A stretch of DNA of 51,673 nucleotides, taken from Clostridia bacterium. Lineage in GTDB: Bacteria > Bacillota > Clostridia > Christensenellales > Aristaeellaceae. The notes beneath the pieces are model-generated. The model was given only the letters and a program-made list of their open reading frames with translations, ran no database searches and had not been told where the DNA came from. The stretch is from positions 1 through 51,673 of the forward strand of contig JAFZPV010000016.1 of assembly GCA_017552535.1 (NCBI GenBank), read 5' to 3'. Numbering within the stretch: position 1 is the stretch's first letter; every line of letters begins with the position of its first letter. Below are positions 24,422 to 32,281 of the stretch, piece after piece. The position numbers were made by a program, and so were the translations under genes.

Positions 24422-26238
24422 AAAACAAGGCCGAACGGAAAGACAGACTCAAACTGATCTTCTTTTTTCTAAAGGGCGCCAAGGCCTTTTTCGCGGTGAG
24501 CATCCTCTCCGCTGCCGTGAGCGCCCTGGCGGACATGATCTCTCCGCAGATCATCCGCATGACCATAGACAACGTGATCGCCCAGAAACCCGCGTCCTAC
24601 GCGCCCGTCGTGATGCGCCTGGTGAACGCGCTGGGTGGTTTTGCGCATTTCAGGACCCACATCTGGATCGTGGCGGCGGCCATCATGTGTGTTGCCCTCG
24701 TCAAGGTCATCAGCCAGTACACCTTCCGTGTATACAACACGAAGGGCAGCGAGACGCTGGTCAAGACCATGAGGGACAGCCTTTTTGGCCGCATCGAGCG
24801 CCTGCCGTTCTCCTGGCACATGAAAAACAAGACCGGCGACATCATCCAGCGCTGCACGTCCGACATCGAGACCATGCGGTCCTTCATTTCCGAGCAGATG
24901 ACAGGCATTTTCCGCATCCTCATCATGCTGGTGATGAGTCTGATCTTCATGTGCTCCATGAACATCTGGCTCACTCTGGTGGCGGTGATCCCCATGCCGC
25001 TCATCATCTGGTACTCCCTGCGCTTCCACAGGACCGTGCACGACGAGTTCCAGGTGTGCGACGAAAACGAAGGCAAGCTTTCCGCCATGGTGCAGGAGAA
25101 CCTCACGGGCGTGCGCGTGGTGCGCGCTTTCGGCCGGGAAAAGACCGAGCTGGACCGCTTTGAAAAGCAGAACCGCTACTACACTTCCCTGTGGGTAAAG
25201 GTGGCGGGCAGCCTGGCGGGCTTCTGGAGCACTTCCGACGTGCTGGTGGGCCTGCAGATTTTGGGCATCGTGGTGGCGGGCGCGCTGATGTGCATCCACT
25301 CAAACATGCAGCCCGGCGAATACGTGTCGTTCATTTCCTACAACGGCATGCTCATCTGGCCCATCCGCCAGCTGGGGCGCATGATCAGCGAGCTGAGCAA
25401 GGCCAGCGTCTCGGTGGAACGCGTGCACTACATCATGAAGAGCGAGGAAGAAAAGGACGCGCCGGACGCTGTGGACGCGCCCATGACCGGCGACATCCGC
25501 TTCGACAACGTGACCTTCGCCTACGAAAACTGCCCCGAGATCCTGAAAAACGTTTCCTTCACCGCGGAAAGCGGAAAGACGCTGGGCATCCTGGGCGGAA
25601 CCGGCAGCGGCAAAAGCACGCTCATGTTCCTTCTGGATAAGCTCTACGATCTGCCGGAGGGAAACGGCACCATCAGCGTGGGCGGCACGGACATACGCCG
25701 CATACGCACCCAGTGCGTGCGCAGCCATATCGGCATGGTGCTGCAGGAGCCCTTCCTGTTCAGCCGCACCATATCCGAAAACATCGGCATCACCAACGAC
25801 GGTCTGACGCTTTCGGACATCCGCGAGGCCGCCCGGGACGCCTGCCTGGACGAGGCCGTAACGGCCTTCTCCCAGGGCTACGATACCAAGGTGGGGGAAA
25901 GGGGCGTCACCCTCTCCGGCGGACAAAAGCAGCGGGCAGCCATCGCCCGGATGCTCACCCAGAAAACGCCCATCATGATCCTGGACGATTCCCTCTCCGC
26001 CGTGGATACGCAGACCGACGCCAAAATCAGAAAGGCGCTGGAAAAGCACTTCGGCGGTTCTACCGTGATCATCATATCCCACCGCATCACCACGCTTTCC
26101 CGCTGCGACAGGATCGTGGTGCTGGATAAGGGCACGGTGGCGGAAACCGGCACTCACGACGAGCTCAAGGACGCGGGCGGCATATACAGCCTGATCTATC
26201 AGAGCCAGTCCGGCCTGGGAGAGGAGGCGGAAGCATGA
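24418..26238 (+). CDS. ABC exporter half-transporter, degenerate-site subunit
   Basis: A 606-residue fusion of a six-helix ABC exporter membrane domain (about 20-325) and an ATPase domain (about 360-590). Walker A is GGTGSGKST (393-401), the signature is a canonical LSGGQ (499-503), and Walker B is MILDDS with Asp524 where the catalytic Glu should be. It overlaps its partner by 4 bases, so the two form a heterodimeric exporter like BmrCD or TM287/288. This subunit supplies the good signature and the poor Walker B. Typical substrates are drugs, lipids or peptides; none can be named. Confidence 0.95.
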   Translation: MKNKAERKDRLKLIFFFLKGAKAFFAVSILSAAVSALADMISPQIIRMTIDNVIAQKPASYAPVVMRLVNALGGFAHFRTHIWIVAAAIMCVALVKVISQYTFRVYNTKGSETLVKTMRDSLFGRIERLPFSWHMKNKTGDIIQRCTSDIETMRSFISEQMTGIFRILIMLVMSLIFMCSMNIWLTLVAVIPMPLIIWYSLRFHRTVHDEFQVCDENEGKLSAMVQENLTGVRVVRAFGREKTELDRFEKQNRYYTSLWVKVAGSLAGFWSTSDVLVGLQILGIVVAGALMCIHSNMQPGEYVSFISYNGMLIWPIRQLGRMISELSKASVSVERVHYIMKSEEEKDAPDAVDAPMTGDIRFDNVTFAYENCPEILKNVSFTAESGKTLGILGGTGSGKSTLMFLLDKLYDLPEGNGTISVGGTDIRRIRTQCVRSHIGMVLQEPFLFSRTISENIGITNDGLTLSDIREAARDACLDEAVTAFSQGYDTKVGERGVTLSGGQKQRAAIARMLTQKTPIMILDDSLSAVDTQTDAKIRKALEKHFGGSTVIIISHRITTLSRCDRIVVLDKGTVAETGTHDELKDAGGIYSLIYQSQSGLGEEAEA

Positions 26239-28052
26239 GCGAAAACAATGAAAAGCGCACGCACCTGAAGTTCTTCGGCATCGGCAGGATCATCCGCTTC
26301 CTGAAGCCCTTCCGCACCACCATGCTGGTGATGGCGCTTCTTGGCATCGTCACCAGCGGCATAGACGTGCTGGTCACCCAGTTCCAGCGCTACGCCATCG
26401 ACCACTTCGTGGGCGGCGGCACCACAGATACGCTGTGGATATTCATTATCGTATACATTTTCGCCATATGCCTGCAGGCGCTGGCCACCTACATCTCCTG
26501 CAAAAAGGCCATGACGGTGGAAGTCAGCGTGAACCGGGACTTAAGGCAGAGCGCTTTTACGCACCTGCAGACGCTGTCGTTTTCCTACTTCAACCAGAAC
26601 AGCGTGGGCTACATCCACGCGCGGGTGCTGAGCGACACGTCCCGCATCGGCTCCCTGGCTTCCTGGAGCTTTATGGACGGCGTGTGGCACACCTCCTACC
26701 TGATCCTGGCTGCGGCGGTGATGCTGGTCATCAACTTCCGCCTGGCGCTTCTGGTGCTGGCGATCGTGCCGCTGGTGGCCGTGCTGTTCAGCTTCTTCCA
26801 GGGCAAGCTGATCCGGGCCAACCGGGAGATCCGCGAGATCAACTCCAACATCACCGCCAACTTCAACGAAGGCATCGCCGGTGCCAAGACCGTGAAGACC
26901 CTGGCCATCGAGGAAAAGATGCAGTCCCGCTTTACGGCGGAAACCGAGCATATGCGCCGCAAGAGCGTGCATACCTCGCGGCTGAGGGGCTTGTTCGCCG
27001 CCACGATGAACCTGGCGTCCTCCGCGGCGCTGGCCATCGTGCTATGGAAGCACGACCTGATCGCCGCGGACGAAGTGGGCACCTTCTCCATGTTCATGAG
27101 CTATGCCCAGGGCATGATGGAGCCCATTCGCTGGCTGATCGATGCCATCAGCGACCTCATCACCACCCAGGTGAACATCGAGCGCTTTACCAACCTTCTG
27201 GCGGTAAAGAGCGACGTGGTGGACATGCCGGAGGTCGTCGAAAAGTACGGCGACAGCTTCTATCCCAAAAAGGAAAACTGGGAGAAGCTGGACGGCGACA
27301 TCGAATTTGACGACGTGACCTTCCAGTACCCGGACGGGGACGAAAAGGTGCTGGAGCACTTCTCCATGAAGATCCCCCAGGGCGCCAACATCGCCATCGT
27401 GGGCGAGACCGGCGCGGGCAAGAGCACGCTGGTGAACCTGGTGTGCCGCTTCTACGAGCCCACGGAGGGCCGCGTGCTCATTGACGGGCGGGACGCACGG
27501 GAGCGCAGCCAGCTCTGGCTGCATTCCCACATCGGCTACGTACTGCAAAACCCGCACCTGTTCTCCGGCACCGTGCGGGACAACCTCCTGTACGGAAACC
27601 CCGACGCCACCCCGGAGGAGATCGACAGAGCCGTGCAGCTGGTGAGCGCCGACGAGGTGATCGCCCGCCTGGAAAAAGGACTGGATACCGACGTGGGCGA
27701 GGGCGGAGACCTGCTTTCCACCGGCGAAAAGCAGCTGATATCCTTTGCCCGGGCGATCCTGGCCGATCCGCGCATCCTGATCTTAGACGAAGCCACCGCT
27801 TCGGTGGACACCATCACCGAGCAGAAGATCCAGTCCGCCATCGATACGGTGATCGAGGGCCGCACGTCCATCGTGATCGCGCACCGCCTCTCCACCGTGC
27901 GCGGCGCCGACTGTATCCTGGCTGTGCGCGACGGCAAAATCGTGGAAAAGGGCACCCACCGGGAGCTCATCGCAAAGAAAGGGTACTACTATGATATGTA
28001 TACCCGCCAGTACGAGGACGAGGAGGCCGCCAAGATCCTGGACGCGAATTAG
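26235..28052 (+). CDS. ABC exporter half-transporter, catalytic-site subunit
   Basis: A 605-residue partner of the preceding gene, with a six-helix membrane domain (about 15-320) and an ATPase domain. Walker A is GETGAGKST (390-398) and Walker B is ILILDEAT with the catalytic Glu at 519, but the signature has decayed to LSTGE (494-498). Combined with the partner, the site formed by this Walker pair and the partner's LSGGQ should hydrolyse ATP, and the other site should only bind it. The start codon overlaps the partner's stop (ATGA), which supports equal synthesis. Confidence 0.95.
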   Translation: MSENNEKRTHLKFFGIGRIIRFLKPFRTTMLVMALLGIVTSGIDVLVTQFQRYAIDHFVGGGTTDTLWIFIIVYIFAICLQALATYISCKKAMTVEVSVNRDLRQSAFTHLQTLSFSYFNQNSVGYIHARVLSDTSRIGSLASWSFMDGVWHTSYLILAAAVMLVINFRLALLVLAIVPLVAVLFSFFQGKLIRANREIREINSNITANFNEGIAGAKTVKTLAIEEKMQSRFTAETEHMRRKSVHTSRLRGLFAATMNLASSAALAIVLWKHDLIAADEVGTFSMFMSYAQGMMEPIRWLIDAISDLITTQVNIERFTNLLAVKSDVVDMPEVVEKYGDSFYPKKENWEKLDGDIEFDDVTFQYPDGDEKVLEHFSMKIPQGANIAIVGETGAGKSTLVNLVCRFYEPTEGRVLIDGRDARERSQLWLHSHIGYVLQNPHLFSGTVRDNLLYGNPDATPEEIDRAVQLVSADEVIARLEKGLDTDVGEGGDLLSTGEKQLISFARAILADPRILILDEATASVDTITEQKIQSAIDTVIEGRTSIVIAHRLSTVRGADCILAVRDGKIVEKGTHRELIAKKGYYYDMYTRQYEDEEAAKILDAN

Positions 28053-28120
28053 GGAGCGGCTCCGCAAGGACGGAAATGGATAAGGGCAGACAAACTGCTC
28101 CGTTCATCTGCAACACTCCC

Positions 28121-28216
28121 AAATAGGAAAGAGAAAAGGGGAAAGAGGAAATCAGATAGTTGGGCGCACCCCCACAAACTGATTTCCTCTTTCCTCTTTC
28201 CTCTTTTTCTATTTTC
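28121..28216. repeat. Long purine/pyrimidine hairpin element, copy 1
   Basis: A G/A-only arm (AGGAAAGAG, AAAAGGGGAAAGAGGAAAT) leads to a centre with GTTGGGCGCACCC and back through a C/T-only arm (ATTTCCTCTTTCCTCTTTCC, TCTTTTTCTATTTT). The folded RNA would be a stem of 30 or more pairs. A related copy lies at 35281-35376. Both copies directly follow the last gene of an operon, and the T-rich end could act as a terminator. There is no coding capacity. Confidence 0.8.
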
Positions 28217-28265
28217 CCTCCAAAGGGGAAGTCTGTAAATAATTGATGAATCATCGCAAAAGGGG

Positions 28266-28294
28266 TTGACTTGTTAGCATAAGCTAATTATAAT
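28266..28294 (+). promoter_or_regulatory. Promoter of the feo operon
   Basis: TTGACT (28266-28271), exactly 17 bases, TATAAT (28289-28294). An inverted repeat fills the spacer and a second lies at the predicted start of transcription, so the promoter is clearly built for repression. Confidence 0.92.
28274..28287. promoter_or_regulatory. Operator 1 of feo (TTAGC-N4-GCTAA)
   Basis: A perfect inverted repeat located wholly between -35 and -10. TTAG/CTAA arms are typical of DtxR/IdeR/MntR-family sites; this is a family-level inference. A binding protein would block RNA polymerase. Confidence 0.72.
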
Positions 28295-28299
28295 GCACG

Positions 28300-28319
28300 T
28301 TGTTAGTAAAAGCTAACAA
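28300..28319. promoter_or_regulatory. Operator 2 of feo (TTGTTAG-N6-CTAACAA)
   Basis: A perfect 7-bp inverted repeat at the expected transcription start, sharing the TTAG/CTAA core with operator 1. The centres of the two sites are 29 bp apart. Confidence 0.7.
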
Positions 28320-28354
28320 ATGAGATTACAGTCTTTGCGAGGGTGGTGAACGGG

Positions 28355-28567
28355 ATGATTCCGCTGAGCTACGCGACTCCGGGAGAGGAATCGGTGATCA
28401 AAAGGATCGGCGGCAGTCCGGAGGTGAAAAAACATCTGGAGAACCTGGGTTTCGTGGTGGGCGGCACAGCTACCGTCATCACGTCCCTGAACGGGAATGT
28501 GATCGTCAAGGTGAAGGAATCCCGCGTGGCCATCAACGACGAGATGGCCCGAAGGATCATGATATGA
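28355..28567 (+). CDS. feoA: FeoA-family protein, first copy
   Basis: The ATG at 28355 (MIPLSYATPGEE) is preceded by a GAGGGTGG site; GTG codons at 28343 and 28346 are alternatives. The 70-residue SH3-fold protein of the FeoA type is thought to work on the cytoplasmic side of FeoB and to adjust its GTPase or transport activity. HLENLGFVVGGTATVI and VKVKESRVAINDEMARRIMI match the family ends. It is the first gene of the feo operon. Confidence 0.92.
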   Translation: MIPLSYATPGEESVIKRIGGSPEVKKHLENLGFVVGGTATVITSLNGNVIVKVKESRVAINDEMARRIMI

Positions 28568-28583
28568 CAGGAGGCGCAGCACA

Positions 28584-28817
28584 ATGAACAATCTGAAGCA
28601 GGTGCCGGTAGGCGAGAAGGCGAAGGTCGTAAAGATCCACGGCGAAGGAGCCGTGAAGCGCAGGATCATGGACATGGGAATCACGAAGGGCGTGGAGATC
28701 TACGTGCGCAAGGTCGCGCCGCTGGGTGACCCCATCGAGGTCACGGTGCGCGGGTATGAGCTGTCCCTGCGCAAAGCGGACGCCGAGAGCATCGAAGTCG
28801 ATTCTTTTTTGGATTAA
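28584..28817 (+). CDS. feoA: FeoA-family protein, second copy
   Basis: A 77-residue FeoA-type SH3-fold protein with AGGAGG before its ATG, 16 bases after the first feoA. KRRIMDMGITKGVEIYVRKVAPLGDPIEV and GYELSLRKADAESI are the standard FeoA core, closer to the usual consensus than the first copy. Tandem feoA genes before feoB are common in Clostridia. The stop codon lies 2 bases before the third TTAG/CTAA repeat. Confidence 0.95.
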   Translation: MNNLKQVPVGEKAKVVKIHGEGAVKRRIMDMGITKGVEIYVRKVAPLGDPIEVTVRGYELSLRKADAESIEVDSFLD

Positions 28818-28818
28818 A

Positions 28819-28834
28819 GTTAGTTATAGCTAAC
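28819..28834. promoter_or_regulatory. Third TTAG/CTAA repeat, directly before feoB
   Basis: GTTAG-TTATAG-CTAAC is a perfect inverted repeat between the second feoA stop and the feoB ribosome site (AGGAGG at 28838-28843). TATAGC in its centre could be a weak -10, with TTCTTT 17 bases upstream. It may be an internal operator or an mRNA hairpin close to the ribosome site. Confidence 0.6.
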
Positions 28835-28850
28835 CGAAGGAGGCTGAATG

Positions 28851-31331
28851 ATGGATATTCGCATCGCCCTGGCGGGCAACCCGAACAGCGGCAAGACCAC
28901 CCTTTTCAACGCCCTTACCGGCTCCAACCAGTTTGTGGGCAACTGGCCCGGCGTCACGGTGGAGAAGAAGGAAGGCAAACTCAAAAAGCACAGCGGCGTG
29001 ACCGTAACGGACCTGCCGGGCATTTACAGCCTTTCTCCGTACACGCTGGAGGAGGTCGTGGCCAGGAACTACCTGATCAACGAGCGCCCGGACGCCATAC
29101 TCAACATCGTGGACGGAACGAACCTGGAGAGGAACCTGTACCTGACCACCCAGCTCGTGGAACTGGGCATCCCCGTGGTGGTGGCCATCAATATGATGGA
29201 CGTGGTCAAGAAAAACGGAGACAGGCTCGATTCCAAAGAGCTTTCCCGCCAGTTGGGCTGCAGGGTGATGGAGATCTCCGCACTCAAGGGAACGGGCATT
29301 GCAGAAGCGGCCGAGGCTGCCGTGGAAGCGGCCCGGAAGACGAAGACCGTGCCGCAGCACTCCTTCTCCGGTCCGGTGGAGCACGCGCTTGCGCATATTG
29401 AAGAGGCGGTCGTGCACAACATGCCCGAGGAGCAGCAGCGCTGGTACGCCATCAAGGTGTTCGAGCGGGACGACAAGGTGCTTGAGCAGCTGTCGATCGC
29501 ACCGGACACCATGAAGCATATCGAATCCGATATCCAGGCCGCCGAGAAAGAACTGGACGACGACGCGGAAAGCATCATCACCAATGAGAGATACGTATAC
29601 ATCGGCCAGGTGATCAAATCCTGCTACCGCAAGCATAACGCGGGCAGCCTGAGCACCTCCGACAAGATTGACAAGGTGGTAACCAACCGCTGGCTGGGCC
29701 TTCCGATCTTCGCGCTGGTGATGTTTGCCGTATACTGGATCGCCATGGTGGCCGTGGGTGCGCCCGCCACAGACTGGGCCAACGACAGCCTTTTCGGTGA
29801 CGGCTGGCACCTGTTCGGCAGGGGCGCTGCGCAGTACGAAGAGGCGGCGGACGAATACGGCAGCGCCGTGAACGCCGTGAACGCCTTCGGCTTTGAATTC
29901 GACGCGGAAGCGGACGACTTTGACGGCGAGGCCGTGCTGGGCGAGCTTCAGGCCTTTACTTCTGAAGAAGCCACCGCCGTCATCCAGGTGCAGGACGAAG
30001 AAACGCTGGCCCTGTCTGACCTGACCGTGTATTTTGACGCGGTTCCCGAAGATGCTGACGAAGATGTGAACGCCATGAGCTTCAAGGACGCCGTGAACTA
30101 TCTGCAGGAGAAAGGCTTTGACGAGCCCGACCCCGCTGATTACGGAACCTGGGTGCCCGGCATCCCGGCCCTGATCGAGAGCGGCCTTGACAAGATCGGC
30201 GCCGCGGACTGGCTGAAGGGACTCATCCTGGACGGCATCGTGGCGGGCGTCGGCGCGGTGCTGGGCTTCGTGCCTCAGATGCTGGTGCTGTTCCTGCTGC
30301 TCGCGTTCCTGGAGGCCTGCGGCTACATGGCCCGCATCGCCTTCGTGCTGGACCGCATCTTCCGCAAGTTCGGCCTGTCCGGCAAATCCTTCATACCCAT
30401 GCTGATCGGCGTAGGCTGCGGCGTGCCCGGCATCATGGCATCCCGAACGATCGAAAACGAGCGCGACCGGCGCATGACCATCATGACCACCACGTTCATC
30501 CCCTGCGGCGCGAAGGTGCCCTTCATCGCCATGATCGCCGGCGCGATCTTCTCCGGCTCCGCCTGGGTAGCCACCAGCGCCTACTTTATCGGCATGGCGG
30601 CCATCGTCACCAGCGGCATCATGCTGAAAAAGACCCGCCGCTTTGCCGGTGAGCCCGCACCCTTCGTGATGGAGCTGCCCGCGTATCACTGGCCCACGCT
30701 GGGCAATGTGCTCCGCTCCATGTGGGAGCGCGGCTGGAGCTTCATCAAGAAGGCCGGCACCATCATCCTTCTGTCCACCATTCTCGTGTGGTTCTTAAGC
30801 CGCTTCGGCGTTGCGGACGGCACGTTCCGCATGCTGGAAGAGGAAGAGTTGGAAAGCTCCATACTGGCCAGGGTCGGCAGCGTGATCGCCTGGATCTTCG
30901 CGCCGGTGGGCTTTGGCAGCTGGCAGGCGACGGTGGCGTCCATCACGGGCCTCATCGCCAAGGAGAACATCGTCGGCACCATGGGCATACTCTACGGCGG
31001 CACGGAGGCGTACGCCAATCTGGCCGCGTCCTTCAGCGGCATCGCTGCGTACTCCTTCCTGGTGTTCAACCTGCTGTGCGCGCCGTGCTTCGCAGCCATC
31101 GGCGCCATCCGCCGCGAGATGAACAATCCGGGCTGGACCTGGTTCGCCATCGGCTATCAGTGCGGTTTCGCCTATGCCGTCGCCCTGATGATCTACCAGT
31201 TCGGCTCCCTGTTTACCGGACACGCAAACGTGATCGGCTTGATCGCCGCCCTCGCGGTGCTTGGCGCGATGGTGTACATGCTGTTCTTCAAAAAGTACAG
31301 TGAGGCTACAAAGCTGACCAGGAGAGTGTAA
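28851..31331 (+). CDS. feoB: Ferrous iron transporter FeoB
   Basis: Two ATG codons stand in a row (28848, 28851); AGGAGG is 4 and 7 bases upstream respectively, so I prefer the second. The 826-residue protein has a cytoplasmic G domain with GNPNSGKTT, DLPGIYS and NMMD, then a helical regulator domain and a membrane part with two Gate regions (GVGCGVPGIMASRT carries the conserved Cys; FIPCGAKVPF follows). After the first membrane helix there is a very acidic external loop of about 130 residues (about 300-440), longer than in the enterobacterial protein. It imports ferrous iron with GTP hydrolysis. Confidence 0.97.
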   Translation: MDIRIALAGNPNSGKTTLFNALTGSNQFVGNWPGVTVEKKEGKLKKHSGVTVTDLPGIYSLSPYTLEEVVARNYLINERPDAILNIVDGTNLERNLYLTTQLVELGIPVVVAINMMDVVKKNGDRLDSKELSRQLGCRVMEISALKGTGIAEAAEAAVEAARKTKTVPQHSFSGPVEHALAHIEEAVVHNMPEEQQRWYAIKVFERDDKVLEQLSIAPDTMKHIESDIQAAEKELDDDAESIITNERYVYIGQVIKSCYRKHNAGSLSTSDKIDKVVTNRWLGLPIFALVMFAVYWIAMVAVGAPATDWANDSLFGDGWHLFGRGAAQYEEAADEYGSAVNAVNAFGFEFDAEADDFDGEAVLGELQAFTSEEATAVIQVQDEETLALSDLTVYFDAVPEDADEDVNAMSFKDAVNYLQEKGFDEPDPADYGTWVPGIPALIESGLDKIGAADWLKGLILDGIVAGVGAVLGFVPQMLVLFLLLAFLEACGYMARIAFVLDRIFRKFGLSGKSFIPMLIGVGCGVPGIMASRTIENERDRRMTIMTTTFIPCGAKVPFIAMIAGAIFSGSAWVATSAYFIGMAAIVTSGIMLKKTRRFAGEPAPFVMELPAYHWPTLGNVLRSMWERGWSFIKKAGTIILLSTILVWFLSRFGVADGTFRMLEEEELESSILARVGSVIAWIFAPVGFGSWQATVASITGLIAKENIVGTMGILYGGTEAYANLAASFSGIAAYSFLVFNLLCAPCFAAIGAIRREMNNPGWTWFAIGYQCGFAYAVALMIYQFGSLFTGHANVIGLIAALAVLGAMVYMLFFKKYSEATKLTRRV

Positions 31332-31335
31332 GAAG

Positions 31336-31509
31336 ATGTTTCGCGCGCTTGCGGAAAACGCCGGTACGATTGCTGTTTCGCTGGCGCTGGCCGGGCTGGT
31401 GGCATGGATCATCGCACGGCTGCGCAGGAACAGAAAACAGGGCAGGTCCTCCTGCGGCGGCTCCTGCGGCTGCTGCCCGATGTCCGGCTCCTGTCACAAA
31501 GCACATTAG
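31336..31509 (+). CDS. FeoB-associated Cys-rich membrane peptide
   Basis: A 57-residue open frame starting 4 bases after feoB with MFRALAENAG. It has one membrane helix (about residues 11-27), a basic cytoplasmic stretch RLRRNRKQGR and a Cys cluster SSCGGSCGCCPMSGSCHKAH at the C-terminus. This is the pattern of the FeoB-associated Cys-rich family (PF12669 as I recall), thought to have a FeoC-like role in iron uptake. The cluster could bind iron or an iron-sulfur centre. Confidence 0.92.
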   Translation: MFRALAENAGTIAVSLALAGLVAWIIARLRRNRKQGRSSCGGSCGCCPMSGSCHKAH

Positions 31510-31526
31510 AACCCGATAGCATGAAA

Positions 31527-31558
31527 GGAGATGCGGAGAACACGATTCCCGCATCTCC
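31527..31558 (+). terminator. Hairpin after the feo core genes
   Basis: A perfect 10-bp stem, GGAGATGCGG/CCGCATCTCC, with a 12-base loop follows the Cys-rich peptide gene. Only a short pyrimidine run (GCCTTTC) follows, so it may only reduce transcription into the HMA gene. Confidence 0.55.
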
Positions 31559-31577
31559 GCCTTTCAGGAGGAAGAAA

Positions 31578-31838
31578 ATGAAAAAGACCACGCTCAGGAT
31601 CGACGGCATGATGTGCGGAATGTGCGAAGCCCACATAAATGACGCGATCCGCGCCGCTTTGCCGGTGAAAAAAGTCACCTCTTCGCACGTGAGAGGCGAA
31701 ACGGTGATCCTGTCCGATAAGCCGCTCGACAGGGAAAAGCTTGCGCGGTGCGTGGGGGCAACAGGGTACAAAGTGCTTTCCGCGTCGGAAGAGGAAGCGG
31801 AAAAGAAGGGCCTGTTTGCCAGACTTTTCAAACGCTGA
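31578..31838 (+). CDS. Heavy-metal-associated (HMA) domain protein with C-terminal extension
   Basis: The ATG at 31578 has GGAGGAAG directly upstream; the open frame reaches further back but crosses the hairpin. The 86-residue product is one HMA ferredoxin-like domain (residues 1-70) with the MMCGMC metal-binding loop (Cys13, Cys16) and a short basic tail (EKKGLFARLFKR). Such domains carry Cu(I), Zn(II) or similar ions to P-type ATPases or regulators. No P-type ATPase is nearby; it lies between feoB and a DtxR-like regulator, so a role in sensing or delivering metal in this locus is possible. Confidence 0.88.
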   Translation: MKKTTLRIDGMMCGMCEAHINDAIRAALPVKKVTSSHVRGETVILSDKPLDREKLARCVGATGYKVLSASEEEAEKKGLFARLFKR

Positions 31839-31888
31839 GAGGTCTGCCGGCACGAAAGCATGCTGAAGCGGACACAGGAGAAGATGTT

Positions 31889-32245
31889 ATGAGCAAAGCG
31901 ACGGACCGGTATCTGTATGCGATCCGGACACTGTATGCCCAGCGCCCGCGCGTCCGCTCGGTGGATGTGGCGAAGCAACTTGGGCTTACGAAGGCCACCG
32001 TCTGCGTGGCCGTGAGGCAGCTGAGCGACAGGGGGCTTTTAAAGGTGGAAAGCGACGGCCATCTGCAGCTTTCGGACGCGGCAATGCTCCGTGCCGGCGA
32101 GCTGTGCGACCGGGTGTCCTTCTTTTGCAGGGTGCTTTCAAGTGCAGGCGTGGAGCCGTCTTTGGCGATGAAGGACGCAGTGGCCTTCGGCTGGGAGATG
32201 AGCGAAACGTCCTTCGAGGCTTTTCGGACTATGCTGCCCCGGTGA
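31889..32245 (+). CDS. DtxR/MntR-family-like regulator without recognisable metal ligands
   Basis: The ATG at 31889 follows AGGAGA. The 118-residue product begins with a winged helix (YLYAIRTLYAQRPRVRSVDVAKQL, then LTKATVCVAVRQLSDRGLL) that fits the DtxR/MntR DNA-binding domain, and continues with the dimerisation helices ending in MSETSFEAF. Against the family consensus as I remember it (ERH...L, then DACKIEH), this protein has DRV and DAVAFGW. The His, Cys, Glu and His ligands are replaced by Val, Val, Gly and Trp. It may bind DNA without metal or sense something else. It is a candidate reader of the TTAG/CTAA sites of the feo operon. Confidence 0.8.
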   Translation: MSKATDRYLYAIRTLYAQRPRVRSVDVAKQLGLTKATVCVAVRQLSDRGLLKVESDGHLQLSDAAMLRAGELCDRVSFFCRVLSSAGVEPSLAMKDAVAFGWEMSETSFEAFRTMLPR

Positions 32246-32281
32246 AAATTGCTATTATATGAAGCGAGGAGAAGACCGTAC

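Noticed and set aside
28121-28216. CRISPR-like repeat pair (28121 and 35281)
   Set aside because: Only two copies 7 kb apart, each a single long hairpin; no spacers and no cas genes.
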